Positions 8,285 through 18,178 of a stretch of DNA of 64,000 bases are shown one piece after another (position 1 is the first letter of the stretch; every line of letters begins with the position of its first letter). Origin of the DNA: a virus; IMG/VR virus record IMGVR_UViG_3300042484_003756, positions 1 through 64,000 of that record, one strand, 5' to 3'. The translations under genes and the position numbers were made by a program. Under the pieces are notes generated by a model. That model was not told the origin of the DNA. It made no database searches and worked only from the letters and a program-made list of their open reading frames with translations.

Positions 8285-9183
8285 TGAATAAACTGTCTCA
8301 AACTGAACCACCTCAACAATCTGGCCCAGCTATGGCTTCAAATCCAGCAAATGGGATTAACAATATTCCTTTAAATGGTGAAAATATTGAAGGTGTAACT
8401 AAAGATGAAATGAGACAGTTGATTAAAAAAATCAAAGCTAGTGATGGTAATTTTAGTGAACTTTCAAATGAAGTTACCCTTACAGCTGACAAAGTGCAAG
8501 ATAATGATTTACGTCATCAATTAGATAAATTATCTAAAGCACTTTTAATGTCAAATAATAATGAAACAAGAACAAAAGATCCAATTACTAAAGAATTAGA
8601 TCCAAGCTATTCTGATATAGCAAATAAGATTGAAGAAACTTATTTAGTCGAGGCTAAGAACGTGTACAACAATTCAAAAACAGCACAGGTCAAAAAGAAA
8701 AAGAAAACTAGAGGCAATCCATTCCGTGTTTTAATGGGCAAGGTTGGAAAATTACTTGATCATGGTGTCGATAAAAATGATATTGTTAGATACATTTCTA
8801 AACTTAAATATTGGAATAAAGAAACAATTGAACGAGCTGTAGATATTGTTAAAGAATATAACAAAAAATTAGAGCAAGGCAAAGACAAAGACGATGAAAC
8901 AAAAAAGAAAGCTAATACTGTTAATCTTTCTGAATCTGTCAAAATTGCTGCCTTAAATTATGATTCAAAACCTAATTTTGAAAAGAGATCAACACCTGAG
9001 TTAATTATGAGAGCTTGCTTCCTAATGGATTTACAAGACTATTCTAAAACAACTAAGCAAGGTGACTTTAAAGATGCTGCTGACAAAAAAGGAGTTTCTG
9101 AAGAACTCAAGCAAATTAGAACAGCTCTCACAAATAGAGGTTTTGATAAAGAAGAATTATCAAACTTAGGACTGGGTAAATAA
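8284..9183 (+). CDS. Hypothetical head-operon protein, helical and basic
   Basis: 299 aa, with a Pro/Asn-rich disordered first 40 residues, a lysine-rich centre containing the run KKKKKTRGNPFRVLMGKVGK, and a helical C-terminus. 'SVKIAALNYDSK' repeats the K-x-A motif seen in other head proteins. It is coupled to the upstream gene by a TAATG overlap. The basic centre could contact DNA. Function unknown. Confidence 0.7.
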   Translation: MNKLSQTEPPQQSGPAMASNPANGINNIPLNGENIEGVTKDEMRQLIKKIKASDGNFSELSNEVTLTADKVQDNDLRHQLDKLSKALLMSNNNETRTKDPITKELDPSYSDIANKIEETYLVEAKNVYNNSKTAQVKKKKKTRGNPFRVLMGKVGKLLDHGVDKNDIVRYISKLKYWNKETIERAVDIVKEYNKKLEQGKDKDDETKKKANTVNLSESVKIAALNYDSKPNFEKRSTPELIMRACFLMDLQDYSKTTKQGDFKDAADKKGVSEELKQIRTALTNRGFDKEELSNLGLGK

Positions 9184-9185
9184 TT

Positions 9186-10838
9186 ATGGACAAGGGATAT
9201 AAAATCAAAGCTACATACGAAACTCACGATCCTAAAAAAATTCAAGATATTATGGACAAAAAACCATTGGTCGGTGGCAATGGATTACTTAGCATGCTTC
9301 AAGACACTTTGTCAGGTATTGGAGAAGGGGATTCTATGCCAATGTCTTCCCCATTTCATGTTTTAGGTATGGATGATTTCGGAGATGATCCCGTTATTTC
9401 TGCCTTTAAGAATATGGGCGGACCACAACATATTATGAAGATAGTAGCTCTTCCAAAAGAAGAAGCACATCATCATTTGCATAAAGCATTAAATACATTA
9501 AACAACATAAGACTTGCTGAAGAAAGAAATACTCTTCGCTATGCTTATATGGCTATTCAAAATTTTATCAACAAAAACAATGAAGCGGCTAAAATGGAAA
9601 GAGTTGCTTACAAGAATAATAGTCAATCTTCAGGCTATTGGCAAATTGAAGCTATTAAAGCTATTGATAAGCTAAATAAATTTGCTTCTAATAACAAAAT
9701 TAGTAAATTAAACAGTGCAAGAAATATTGTACTTTCAGGCAATAAAGATAAATCCATAAAAGTTGCAAATTTTATGCATAATTGGTACTCAGAAATAACT
9801 CCTAAAGAAAATAGAAGAGTTGCATATACTACTCTTTCAACACAAGCAAATGAACCATATTTGCTGTGTCCTAAAGGAAAATTTCAAGGCTATAAAGCTC
9901 CAGTGCCTATGGAAGTTTCAAAATGTCGTGAAAATTGTATTGACTCAAGAGTTGATAAAGACGGACAAGTAACTTGTGCATATCAAGATTGGTTAAAAGT
10001 CGCATTCCAATCTCATGATGAAGTAATGGCCAGATTAGATGTTCATAAGCATCCTGACAACGAAGCTAATGCTCTTGAACTTAAAGAAGGTGAAAGATCC
10101 AAGAAACTTACCGAAGGTGAGATTGGATTTGAAGCTAGATTTGACAACTCAGATAGAGGCGCAAATAAAATCAGAGGCAAGCAAAATGTCGATGATTCAA
10201 TGGAAAAACAATTGTCAGATGCCAAACAATCAAGCTATGGGCATCAACAAGGTGAAAAACCAGTCATGCGCCCTAAGCAAGCTCAATCTGATTCTTTAAA
10301 AACTATTGATTCTCAACTTCCAAGAAAAGAACAAAAGGGCAGTGAATATCTTGAAGCTTTGTTGAGAAAATTAAATGGTAAAGAATCAGTAGCTGACGAA
10401 GCAATGGAAGAACAACTTGACTCTGATGGACTTTATACTCATCGTGGTGAAATGGAAAAATCTTATGCTGACCAATTAAATGTTAAAAGCAAAGATCCCA
10501 TTAATTACAGAGATGAGTTAAATAAAAATTTCGATGAGCCAAAGAATTCTATTATTCATCAATTAGATAAAACTGCATCAAAGAAAGAACTCAACCAAGA
10601 ACAAATTCTTAACAGCACAAGAAAAAAGAATGTTGTTGATACTCCTAAAGATAATCAATTAGAAGACAAAAGAGAAAACAAGAAGATCAAAGTCAATATT
10701 GAAACTTTATTAAATGATGAAGATGATGACAGTTTTGGTCATCAATTTTCAGATGATGATCTCAAGAAATTTGCTGAAGAACTTGGCTTAGACTACATCA
10801 TGGAATCTAAAAGAGAAGAATACGACGATGTGGTATAA
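9186..10838 (+). CDS. Hypothetical virion-associated protein with Cys4 knuckle
   Basis: 550 aa. A central segment at about residues 225-262 has four cysteines in the order LLCPKG, SKCRENC and VTCAYQDW, a plausible zinc or iron-sulfur knuckle. The second half is highly charged and disordered, ending in an acidic stretch, with 'LDKTASKKEL' as another K-T-A-S motif. The ATG is two bases after the previous stop. The gene end overlaps the next start by 11 bases. I do not recognise a family. Confidence 0.7.
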   Translation: MDKGYKIKATYETHDPKKIQDIMDKKPLVGGNGLLSMLQDTLSGIGEGDSMPMSSPFHVLGMDDFGDDPVISAFKNMGGPQHIMKIVALPKEEAHHHLHKALNTLNNIRLAEERNTLRYAYMAIQNFINKNNEAAKMERVAYKNNSQSSGYWQIEAIKAIDKLNKFASNNKISKLNSARNIVLSGNKDKSIKVANFMHNWYSEITPKENRRVAYTTLSTQANEPYLLCPKGKFQGYKAPVPMEVSKCRENCIDSRVDKDGQVTCAYQDWLKVAFQSHDEVMARLDVHKHPDNEANALELKEGERSKKLTEGEIGFEARFDNSDRGANKIRGKQNVDDSMEKQLSDAKQSSYGHQQGEKPVMRPKQAQSDSLKTIDSQLPRKEQKGSEYLEALLRKLNGKESVADEAMEEQLDSDGLYTHRGEMEKSYADQLNVKSKDPINYRDELNKNFDEPKNSIIHQLDKTASKKELNQEQILNSTRKKNVVDTPKDNQLEDKRENKKIKVNIETLLNDEDDDSFGHQFSDDDLKKFAEELGLDYIMESKREEYDDVV

Positions 10839-11373
10839 ACAAGTTTTGTCCCAATTTGGCGGTGGTGTCATTAGCCCAGGACAAAATGAGTCAAAAGATA
10901 CGGTAGATAGTCAGTCTGGTTTCGGAATTGATGGCATAAGTGATGTAGATAATCAACCAGCTGGACTCTATGATGAACTTTCTGGAATTCTAGAAAAAAT
11001 GGGTAAGAGTCTAGATGAATATTACCGCATGAATCAAGAACAACAAAAAGAAATCTGGAATCTTTTAGTCGAACGTCCTCATAGAATGAATATGGATAAT
11101 AATGGACAGTATATTATTTCTCCTCAATCTGCATCTACTGAAGCTAGAAGACACTCTCCATTTCATGAGAATCCAGAAGATACACCATTAGAAACTCAAC
11201 TTAGAGGCTCGCAACAAGAAAACAATAACAGAGATCCTCAAAGCATGGCTTCAACTGAAAAAGGAAATAGTTTTCAACATTTCAAGAATGGTGAAGGTTA
11301 TTATCAAGCGTCTAAAGGCAAACAAGATCCAATTCTTTTCGGCAACAAACCTTCTAATCAAACTTGGTATTAA
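10828..11373 (+). CDS. Hypothetical protein upstream of portal
   Basis: 181 aa, starting MWYKQVLSQFGGG. It has a short helical segment at about 48-82 and is otherwise polar and likely disordered. It overlaps the preceding gene by 11 bases, so it is translationally coupled. The transcription unit appears to end before the promoter-like box at 11394. Function unknown. Confidence 0.65.
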   Translation: MWYKQVLSQFGGGVISPGQNESKDTVDSQSGFGIDGISDVDNQPAGLYDELSGILEKMGKSLDEYYRMNQEQQKEIWNLLVERPHRMNMDNNGQYIISPQSASTEARRHSPFHENPEDTPLETQLRGSQQENNNRDPQSMASTEKGNSFQHFKNGEGYYQASKGKQDPILFGNKPSNQTWY

Positions 11374-11392
11374 GTTATATATTTTTAGAACG

Positions 11393-11399
11393 GTATAAT
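11393..11399 (+). promoter_or_regulatory. GTATAAT promoter box for the portal gene, leaderless arrangement
   Basis: GTATAAT lies seven bases before the portal ATG at 11407, so transcription would start at or next to the start codon. There is no Shine-Dalgarno sequence. A weak -35 (TTAAGT at 11371) has 17-bp spacing. The same box and spacing precede genes at 21523, 22266, 30776(-) and 30836. Confidence 0.6.
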
Positions 11400-11406
11400 A
11401 CATGTT

Positions 11407-13761
11407 ATGGCAAATAGAACATCATTGGCTTCTGCTATTCGAACAGCAGCAACACAAGTATCAGGAGCATCATCACCCACTGCAACTGTAGACAGAAATT
11501 ATGCAAGCAGCAGAATTGGTCTAGGATTAGGTCCAAGCGTAACAAGAACTGCAAGCGTCAATACAGTTACTACAGCTCCTAACTTCTATTCACCATTTCT
11601 TACTCCATCATCTTTTCAAATCCCAAATGCTCGTCGTGAAGTTTATCTTTGGGCAAACTGGTGGAGAAACAATGAGCCAAAAATTGCTGCAGCCATCAAT
11701 TTTTACACTAACTATCCTTTTTCTGGATGGAAGTTAGAGTGTTCTTCTTCTTATGTAAAAGATTATTTTGAAAAGCTAGTAGAATCACTTAATTTTCAAA
11801 AATGGCTACCAGAAATTTCTAAAACATATCACTTGTTAGGTGATTCCTTTGTTCTCCTTTCATTAGATTGTCCACATTGCCATGGTTCTAACTGGGATGA
11901 AGACAAAAATCAAGAATGTCAACATGATGGTGCTACTTGGAAGTCAATTTCTATACTTAATCCTGATTCTGTAATTAAGAGTCCAGGTATGATTGATCAA
12001 CCTGGAAGTTATGCATATCGTCCATCTGCAGAAGAAATTAGAATTGTCAATGAACGACATCCTAAAGAAATTTATGATTCTATTCCTGACAATATTAAAA
12101 AAATGATTGTTCAGGGTAATCCAATTAAACTGAACACTATATCTATTCACCATTTCAAATATGGATCAAATCCTTGGGAAGATTATGGAATTTCTATGAT
12201 CAGACCATTGTTCCCAATTCTGACATACAAAGACAAATTAAGACAAGCTCAATATATGATTGCTGAGCGTCTTATCTTACCAATCAAGGTTGTAAAAATT
12301 GGTAGTGATACAAGACCAGCATCTCAAGAAGATATTGATAATGTCCAAGATGAGTTAGCATCTATTGCTAATGATCCTAACTTAACACTTGTTACTCACC
12401 ACAACTTTGATCTCGAGTGGTATGGAGCTACTGGAAAAATTCATCCTCTTACTGGTGAATTTGAATTAATTGAGCAAGAAATCCTCGATGGTGTTATGTT
12501 GAACAAAGCACTTTTGAATGGTGAGGGACCAACATACGGTAATGCCCAAGTTGGACTTCTTGCAATGGCTCAAAGATTAGAGACATTTAGAAGAGAAGTT
12601 GCACACTGGATTGAACAAAATGTCTTTATGCCAGTTGCAAAATGGAATGGTTTTGTAATCGAAGGTGAAAGAGGACAGGACGAAATAGTCTATCCTAAAA
12701 TCAAATTTGACGATCTTCAATTACGTGATGACACTGGTAAATTGCAAATGCTTGTCACTGCAAATCAAAATGGAGTTATTTCAAATGTTTCTCTTATTGA
12801 AGCTTTTGGTTTAGACTCAGACCAGGAAATTGAAAGATTGAGATTTGAACAAGGTGCAAACTTTGTAAATGATCAAAGCTTTGGCACTCCAAATGTTTCA
12901 TTAAGTTTCCAAAGTGGTGGCGTAACTGGACAAGGCTTTGCGGCTTCGTCTCCAGATATGTCTGGTGCAGGTATGGCTCCTCCACCTGCTGACTTATCTG
13001 TTGGTGGTGGGGCGCCTCCTGCAGCTCCAGCTCCAGCTGGTGCTCCTGCTCCTACTGCAGATGTAATGAACAGATTTTACAAAGTTGCTAGCTCAACCAT
13101 TAATGAAATTTATATGGAAAGAATTGAAGCAAAGAATTCTGGAGTAAGAACTGCAAGCAAGAAAATTAAATCTGCAGCACATGAAGGTTTCTTAAAATCA
13201 CTAACACCAGTAACAGGTAGAGGTTCTTTGGGTCCTTTACCAGATGAATATGATGGATTGTATGGTCAATTACAATCCCCCTTTATTGGTGGAGATAATT
13301 CACATCCATTGAACAACTATGCATTAGAACAAATTCATCAATTCGCTTCTAATGAAAATGAATCAATCAAAAAATACGCAAAAAAGAAAGTAGACATTTC
13401 TCAACAACCTAAAATGTTTACTAATTTGGAAAAGAAACTTTATGGATTGACTATGTCTTTAAATATGCCTTTTCCGCTTTACGCTCAGTATTCTGCTGGT
13501 CCAGCAATGGATTATCAATTAGATGCTGCAATTCCTAATCTTAAGATTGGCATTGAAGCTGATGGTGAAATTTGGCACAATAATCCAGACAAAATCGCTA
13601 AAGACAAGCGTAGAGATTCTGAATTAGCTGCTAATGGTTGGATTATAATTAGATTTACTGACAAAGAAATTAATGATCACCCACAAGATTGTTTGAATGT
13701 TTTAATTAAAGTAATTAAGAAGCGAACAGGTATGGGTGAGGGTAATTCTGAATATCTATAA
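11407..13761 (+). CDS. Portal protein with fused C-terminal DUF559/Vsr-like nuclease domain
   Basis: 784 aa. Residues about 60-500 have portal-like features: an N-terminal LWANWWRNNEPKIAAAINFY segment, a mixed alpha/beta body and a long helical stem region, between terminase and protease as expected. A zinc-knuckle insertion C155-x2-C158...C171-x-H173 interrupts it. A Pro/Ala/Gly linker at about 520-555 leads to a C-terminal domain at 670-775 matching the DUF559/Vsr restriction-endonuclease fold: YQLD with D706, E717-A-D-G, DKRRDSEL, then GWIIIRF. This would be a PD-(D/E)xK nuclease with its core residues intact. Portal assignment rests mainly on context and size; the nuclease domain is clear from the motif. 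Confidence 0.8.
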   Translation: MANRTSLASAIRTAATQVSGASSPTATVDRNYASSRIGLGLGPSVTRTASVNTVTTAPNFYSPFLTPSSFQIPNARREVYLWANWWRNNEPKIAAAINFYTNYPFSGWKLECSSSYVKDYFEKLVESLNFQKWLPEISKTYHLLGDSFVLLSLDCPHCHGSNWDEDKNQECQHDGATWKSISILNPDSVIKSPGMIDQPGSYAYRPSAEEIRIVNERHPKEIYDSIPDNIKKMIVQGNPIKLNTISIHHFKYGSNPWEDYGISMIRPLFPILTYKDKLRQAQYMIAERLILPIKVVKIGSDTRPASQEDIDNVQDELASIANDPNLTLVTHHNFDLEWYGATGKIHPLTGEFELIEQEILDGVMLNKALLNGEGPTYGNAQVGLLAMAQRLETFRREVAHWIEQNVFMPVAKWNGFVIEGERGQDEIVYPKIKFDDLQLRDDTGKLQMLVTANQNGVISNVSLIEAFGLDSDQEIERLRFEQGANFVNDQSFGTPNVSLSFQSGGVTGQGFAASSPDMSGAGMAPPPADLSVGGGAPPAAPAPAGAPAPTADVMNRFYKVASSTINEIYMERIEAKNSGVRTASKKIKSAAHEGFLKSLTPVTGRGSLGPLPDEYDGLYGQLQSPFIGGDNSHPLNNYALEQIHQFASNENESIKKYAKKKVDISQQPKMFTNLEKKLYGLTMSLNMPFPLYAQYSAGPAMDYQLDAAIPNLKIGIEADGEIWHNNPDKIAKDKRRDSELAANGWIIIRFTDKEINDHPQDCLNVLIKVIKKRTGMGEGNSEYL

Positions 13762-13787
13762 TTACCAAATCGTTTGTCACTGTACAA

Positions 13788-13818
13788 TAAACCCGTCGAT
13801 TTCGACGGGTTTAAATTT
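13788..13818 (+). terminator. Intrinsic terminator after portal
   Basis: TAAACCCGTCGA pairs perfectly with TCGACGGGTTTA around a TT loop and is followed by AATTTT. It ends the portal unit. A weak TTGAAA-N17-GATAAC at 13835-13863 downstream could start the next one. Confidence 0.85.
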
Positions 13819-13886
13819 TACAGGTTTTAATAGGTTGAAAATAGAAGAAATCCTATTGATAACTTCATTTTTTAAGGATTGAATAT

Positions 13887-16800
13887 ATGTACAAGGTTGC
13901 AAAAGGAGGGGCTATTACTATAAATAGCTTCCTCAACGAAAATGACCGAAATATAGCTAGAGATTATATCATAAAGACTGCTTCTTCAAATATGCGAGAA
14001 GCTGCAAAGATTGGTCTTCAATCACTCTATGCTGATCCAAAAGAAGTACTCGAAAAATACAAAGATTTCGACATTGTTAAAGAAATGCAAGCTCGTAAAG
14101 GTGCAAAACTTTTATGGGTAAGAGCTAGAGCAATTGACGCTGATGTCGTAAATGCTAATGGAGACTTGTTTTCAAAAGAAGAACTTCTCAAGGAAGTTGA
14201 AATCAAAGGTCAAAAAATCCCGTCATATAAAACATTTGAAGGTGTGCCAATTTACACAAACCACAAAAATGATGATATTGAACAAGCTAAGGGTATGGTT
14301 GTTTATGCAGAATGGGATGAAAAGGAAGATTGTGTATATTGTACTTTCTTTGTAGATGAAGAAGCTTATCCTGATATTGCTAGAAATATTCGTACTGGTG
14401 TAATTCATGATGTCTCCATGGGTGCAAGTGTTGAATGGGGTGTTTGTTCAATTTGTGGAAATAAAGCATACACTGAAAAAGATTACTGTGAACACCTTAA
14501 AAAGTACAAAGGAAAAACACATCCTGAGTCTGGCAAAAAATCATATGAAAAGAACTACGGCGTAAAGTTTATTGAATTAAGCTGCGTAGGAGATGGTGCT
14601 TTTGAATCTTGTGAAATTCAAGAAATTTATGATGTTGATGATGTTTTAGATGCTGCAATGAATTTAGAAAAGAAAGCAAATGAGCTTTCTTCAAATATTG
14701 TTTTAGCACTTCACGAAACATCATCTATTCCTCAACATAGAGCAGAATACGAAAACTGCCTAAGTGTAGCAAATTTCACAGCGAAAACTGCAGTTAGATT
14801 AGCACAACAAGCTGGAACTCTTGTTGGTGGACCTTTACTGGCTGGAGCAGGAGCGAATCAAAACTCAACCGTTTCTGCAGTATTGACAGCTCTTGGTATT
14901 GATCCAGCATCAGGATTGAATATTCTTGACTTAATCAATTTATCATTAAACTTTTTGGAAGTTGCTGTGATGAATATGTTTGCTAGAAAAGATAATGTTG
15001 ATTTAGGACACGTTGGAAAAATCACTAAATCCATGGCAGAACTTCAATCTACTATGCAAGACATGATTGACGATGGTGTTGACGTTGGTAGTGGGCAAAG
15101 ACCACAACAAATCAATCAACCTCAAAATATGCAACAAGGACAAGCACCACAAGCTTCTCCAATGAATGCCAATATTGGTTTGGCAAATTATGCACCAACT
15201 GAATCTGTAGGAAAAGTGATGGACCTTACACTTCCTGGAGATCAAGACAATCAAGTTGGAGGCGGTGTTGCGTTAGCCTCTAGCGTTCACAATTTGGTGT
15301 GGGCTTCAAGAGATGGCAAGAGAGAAGTTTTTGCTAGCTCTCAAAACAGTTCATCTTCCAATAAAATTTTGAACTTGACTAAAAATATTTTAGATTTAAA
15401 AAATAATTTAAATAACAATTCTCAAGTACAAATAAGTATTGATAGTGTCATTAGAATTGCTAATGAAAGAAGCAAAAATATAAAAACAAATACGCCTTTC
15501 ATGGCGGGGAGCAGAAATCAAATGGATCACTTTGCAAAGATTGCATCAGAGCAAAGAAAAAAACTTGCTGCTGCAGTTACAATCGATTTTAAAGTCGAGG
15601 ATAATGCAGGTAATAGAGTTGTTCTTTCTACTGATGGTTCAATCACAGGTTACACAAATGGAAAAAGAACTGCTTGGGTACCTATCCTTAATGAAAACCA
15701 ACTTGGTTTAATGGAAAACGGACAAGGAACAAGAGTTGCTGCTGAATTACTCAAGGACTATTCACAATTTGTCAAGACTGCTTTACTTGATGTCAAAGAG
15801 AGACTCGATGACAGAGAAAGCCAACTTGATGAAGTAAGAAATGGTGAGTCATATGATAACTTGGCCACTGGTGTCAAGAGCAAGAATACTGGTGTAGATC
15901 AAAACGTTCGTGAATTACAACTCAAATCAAAGCAAACTGGTGCAAGCCAAGATGCTGTAAGAGAAATTCTTCTTGGTGATGCTGGACTTTATGGAAGAAG
16001 AGTAAAAGACGAAGAAGTTTGCAAGTCCTTAACTGAATTGGTAGATGAAGTAACTCATGGTGTTCCTACTGAAGTTTTAGAAAAGCAATTAGCTTGTTGC
16101 CGTGCAGAGGGTAGTGCAAGTGCTCACGAAATTATGGCAGCTACAATTAATGCATTAGGCAAGGCTGTTATTTCTTCACTAGAAACTCCTAAAACAATTG
16201 TTAGAATTGCACAAACATTAACTGAAGAACCAATGCTTCCTGAAATGATTGGAACTGCTGCTGCTGGTACTGATATGGAAGCAGATAAGGCAGAAAAGGC
16301 TGATTTCTTTGGTGGAAATGCTGAGCCAGAAAATTCAGTTTCTGCTGTTATTAAGCAATTAGGCGCTGCTGTAACTTCTGAAATTACTGCTCAAGATCTT
16401 GCTGATGCACTTTCAGTTGCAGTTGAAGAAGGCGAAATGACCAAAGAAGGCGTTTCAAGAATTGCTGAACTTCTTATGGGTCAAGCATCTGTTCCTGAAG
16501 AAGGATTAGATGTTGAAACTGCACCTTCAAAAAATGAAGAGTTAAAGTCTGCACTTATGTCAGCCTTAGATTCTGATGCTGATCTTATTTCTAAAGACGA
16601 TCTGAAGTCTGCAATTTCTGCAATGGCAATGTCTTCAAAAGAAACCGGGACAACTCCTGATGAAGTAGTTGACTCTGTTGAAGCAATGCCTGAAAAACAA
16701 TTAATGGCTGCTATTGATAGAGCCAAAACTGCTACAGCTACTGACGGAAGATTGAGAGCTAGGGCTAGAAGAGAGTTTTGGGGTGTTAAGACTGCTTCTA

Positions 16801-18026
16801 CAAAAAACATTTCTGATAATGTTATCGGATGGTTGGCAGACTATTCCACAAATTTTGGTATTAGCACTAGAAGAATTGCCAAGGCTGCAAAAAGACTCTG
16901 TGAAGAATTTGAAGTTGCAGAAAAGTTAGTTGCCAAAGCGGTTGCTGCAGCTGAAAGAACTGCTGGAATGACTGTTACTCAAAGTAAGTCAGAATGCATC
17001 AGATTTATTTGCAGAGCTGAAGATTTAGATGGTATGCAACCTGGTGATTCCAATTTCGATGATTCATTCAAACAAAAAGCAATTGAAGTTCTTCAAGGAC
17101 ATGGATTCCAAGTTGATCCAGGAACATTCTCTTTCACAGACTTGATTGTTTCAGAAAATGGTGATGTTACTGCTACAGTTTCGACATCTACATCAAAAGC
17201 ATTCAAAGCTGACGAACTAGAAGGTGAACTTCAAGCTGAAGAACCAGCTGAAATGCCTGTAGTAATGACTGAAGGTGCAAGAATAGCTAGAAAGAACAGA
17301 AGAGACAATATTTTAGCTAAATACGCACAAGCTGCACCTGGCATGGGCGCTCCTGCTCCTGTTGGTCCAGCTGCTGGTCCTGTTGATCCAGGTTTAGGTG
17401 CTGGTCCAGCTGCTGCAGGTGGTGATTTAGGAATTTCATCACTTACTGGTGGTCCAGACATGAACGAAGCTGGTGATATGGACGCAATGTCTGAACCAGG
17501 TGAAAAGAAACCGTGGGGATCTGTCTGCCCAGTTTGTGGTGCAGATGATGTAAACATTTCTGAATCAAATGCTGACTGCCAAAGCTGTGGTACTACATAC
17601 AAGATCCTTCAACAAATTGAATTAATTTCAATGGGTGACAAGGGCAAATCTTCACCAGAAGAAGAACCTATGGGACTTGGTCCAGACACTGGGTTAGGTA
17701 TGGCAACTGCACCTACAGAAATGCCTGCTGCTAATCCTGCAGCTCCAGGTATGGGACCAGTAGCATCTGATATCAAAACAATGATCAGATTATCAGCTAC
17801 AGTTGATTCTGACGTGTATTTGAAAACTGCATTACCAACCTTTGATAGAACAAAAGAATCAATGCTTCCTGTCGGTATGGTTTGTCCATCTTGCGGAGAT
17901 AGACAAGCTCATAAAGTCAAAAGTAATACATTCTGCTACAAATGTGGAAATTATTCAAGAACCACAGTACAAGCTTCTAAGAAGGATCCATCAAAACTTG
18001 ATGTATCAATTACTTGGATTGATTAG
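13887..18026 (+). CDS. Prohead serine protease fused to a very long scaffold-like C-terminus
   Basis: 1379 aa, preceded by AAGGA. Residues 75-250 match the herpesvirus-assemblin-like prohead protease family: NANGDLFSKEEL, a catalytic His in IYTNHKND (H126), and a catalytic Ser in VIHDVSMGAS (S177), then a zinc insert C187-x2-C190...C201-x-H203. The following ~1,100 residues are unusual: alanine-rich helices, Pro/Gly linkers and two zinc ribbons starting at C1214 (CPVCG...CQSCG) and C1333 (CPSCG...CYKCG). Several K-T-A-S-type sites occur in the tail. The layout recalls herpesvirus UL26, where protease and scaffold are one polypeptide cut by itself. Protease assignment is strong; the scaffold role is inferred. 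Confidence 0.85.
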   Translation: MYKVAKGGAITINSFLNENDRNIARDYIIKTASSNMREAAKIGLQSLYADPKEVLEKYKDFDIVKEMQARKGAKLLWVRARAIDADVVNANGDLFSKEELLKEVEIKGQKIPSYKTFEGVPIYTNHKNDDIEQAKGMVVYAEWDEKEDCVYCTFFVDEEAYPDIARNIRTGVIHDVSMGASVEWGVCSICGNKAYTEKDYCEHLKKYKGKTHPESGKKSYEKNYGVKFIELSCVGDGAFESCEIQEIYDVDDVLDAAMNLEKKANELSSNIVLALHETSSIPQHRAEYENCLSVANFTAKTAVRLAQQAGTLVGGPLLAGAGANQNSTVSAVLTALGIDPASGLNILDLINLSLNFLEVAVMNMFARKDNVDLGHVGKITKSMAELQSTMQDMIDDGVDVGSGQRPQQINQPQNMQQGQAPQASPMNANIGLANYAPTESVGKVMDLTLPGDQDNQVGGGVALASSVHNLVWASRDGKREVFASSQNSSSSNKILNLTKNILDLKNNLNNNSQVQISIDSVIRIANERSKNIKTNTPFMAGSRNQMDHFAKIASEQRKKLAAAVTIDFKVEDNAGNRVVLSTDGSITGYTNGKRTAWVPILNENQLGLMENGQGTRVAAELLKDYSQFVKTALLDVKERLDDRESQLDEVRNGESYDNLATGVKSKNTGVDQNVRELQLKSKQTGASQDAVREILLGDAGLYGRRVKDEEVCKSLTELVDEVTHGVPTEVLEKQLACCRAEGSASAHEIMAATINALGKAVISSLETPKTIVRIAQTLTEEPMLPEMIGTAAAGTDMEADKAEKADFFGGNAEPENSVSAVIKQLGAAVTSEITAQDLADALSVAVEEGEMTKEGVSRIAELLMGQASVPEEGLDVETAPSKNEELKSALMSALDSDADLISKDDLKSAISAMAMSSKETGTTPDEVVDSVEAMPEKQLMAAIDRAKTATATDGRLRARARREFWGVKTASTKNISDNVIGWLADYSTNFGISTRRIAKAAKRLCEEFEVAEKLVAKAVAAAERTAGMTVTQSKSECIRFICRAEDLDGMQPGDSNFDDSFKQKAIEVLQGHGFQVDPGTFSFTDLIVSENGDVTATVSTSTSKAFKADELEGELQAEEPAEMPVVMTEGARIARKNRRDNILAKYAQAAPGMGAPAPVGPAAGPVDPGLGAGPAAAGGDLGISSLTGGPDMNEAGDMDAMSEPGEKKPWGSVCPVCGADDVNISESNADCQSCGTTYKILQQIELISMGDKGKSSPEEEPMGLGPDTGLGMATAPTEMPAANPAAPGMGPVASDIKTMIRLSATVDSDVYLKTALPTFDRTKESMLPVGMVCPSCGDRQAHKVKSNTFCYKCGNYSRTTVQASKKDPSKLDVSITWID

Positions 18027-18031
18027 TATGC

Positions 18032-18064
18032 ATATTAGTGAGGGATTTATTCCCTCACTAATAT
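18032..18064 (+). terminator. Long perfect hairpin after the protease gene
   Basis: ATATTAGTGAGGGA pairs with TCCCTCACTAATAT, a 14-bp perfect stem with a TTTAT loop. The plus-strand downstream sequence is CTTAAAAAAA, not a T-tract, so termination may be weak or the element may protect the mRNA end. The rest of the 152-base gap is AT-rich, with AAGGGAAG as RBS for the next gene. Confidence 0.6.
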
Positions 18065-18178
18065 CTTAAAAAAAGGTGTAAAAACAATTTATCTAGAAAT
18101 TAAAAAAAAGTTAACAAATAACTATTTTATAGATTCTTTGATAAAAGATTTTATTTTATTAAGGGAAGCAGCATAAAA

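Noticed and set aside
16481-16810. 109-aa open frame on the minus strand inside the protease gene
   Set aside because: Antisense of an alanine/serine-rich coding region, with no ribosome site; composition mirrors the sense strand.
17231-17602. 123-aa open frame on the minus strand inside the protease gene
   Set aside because: Antisense of a Pro/Gly/Ala-rich linker; low complexity and no start signal.
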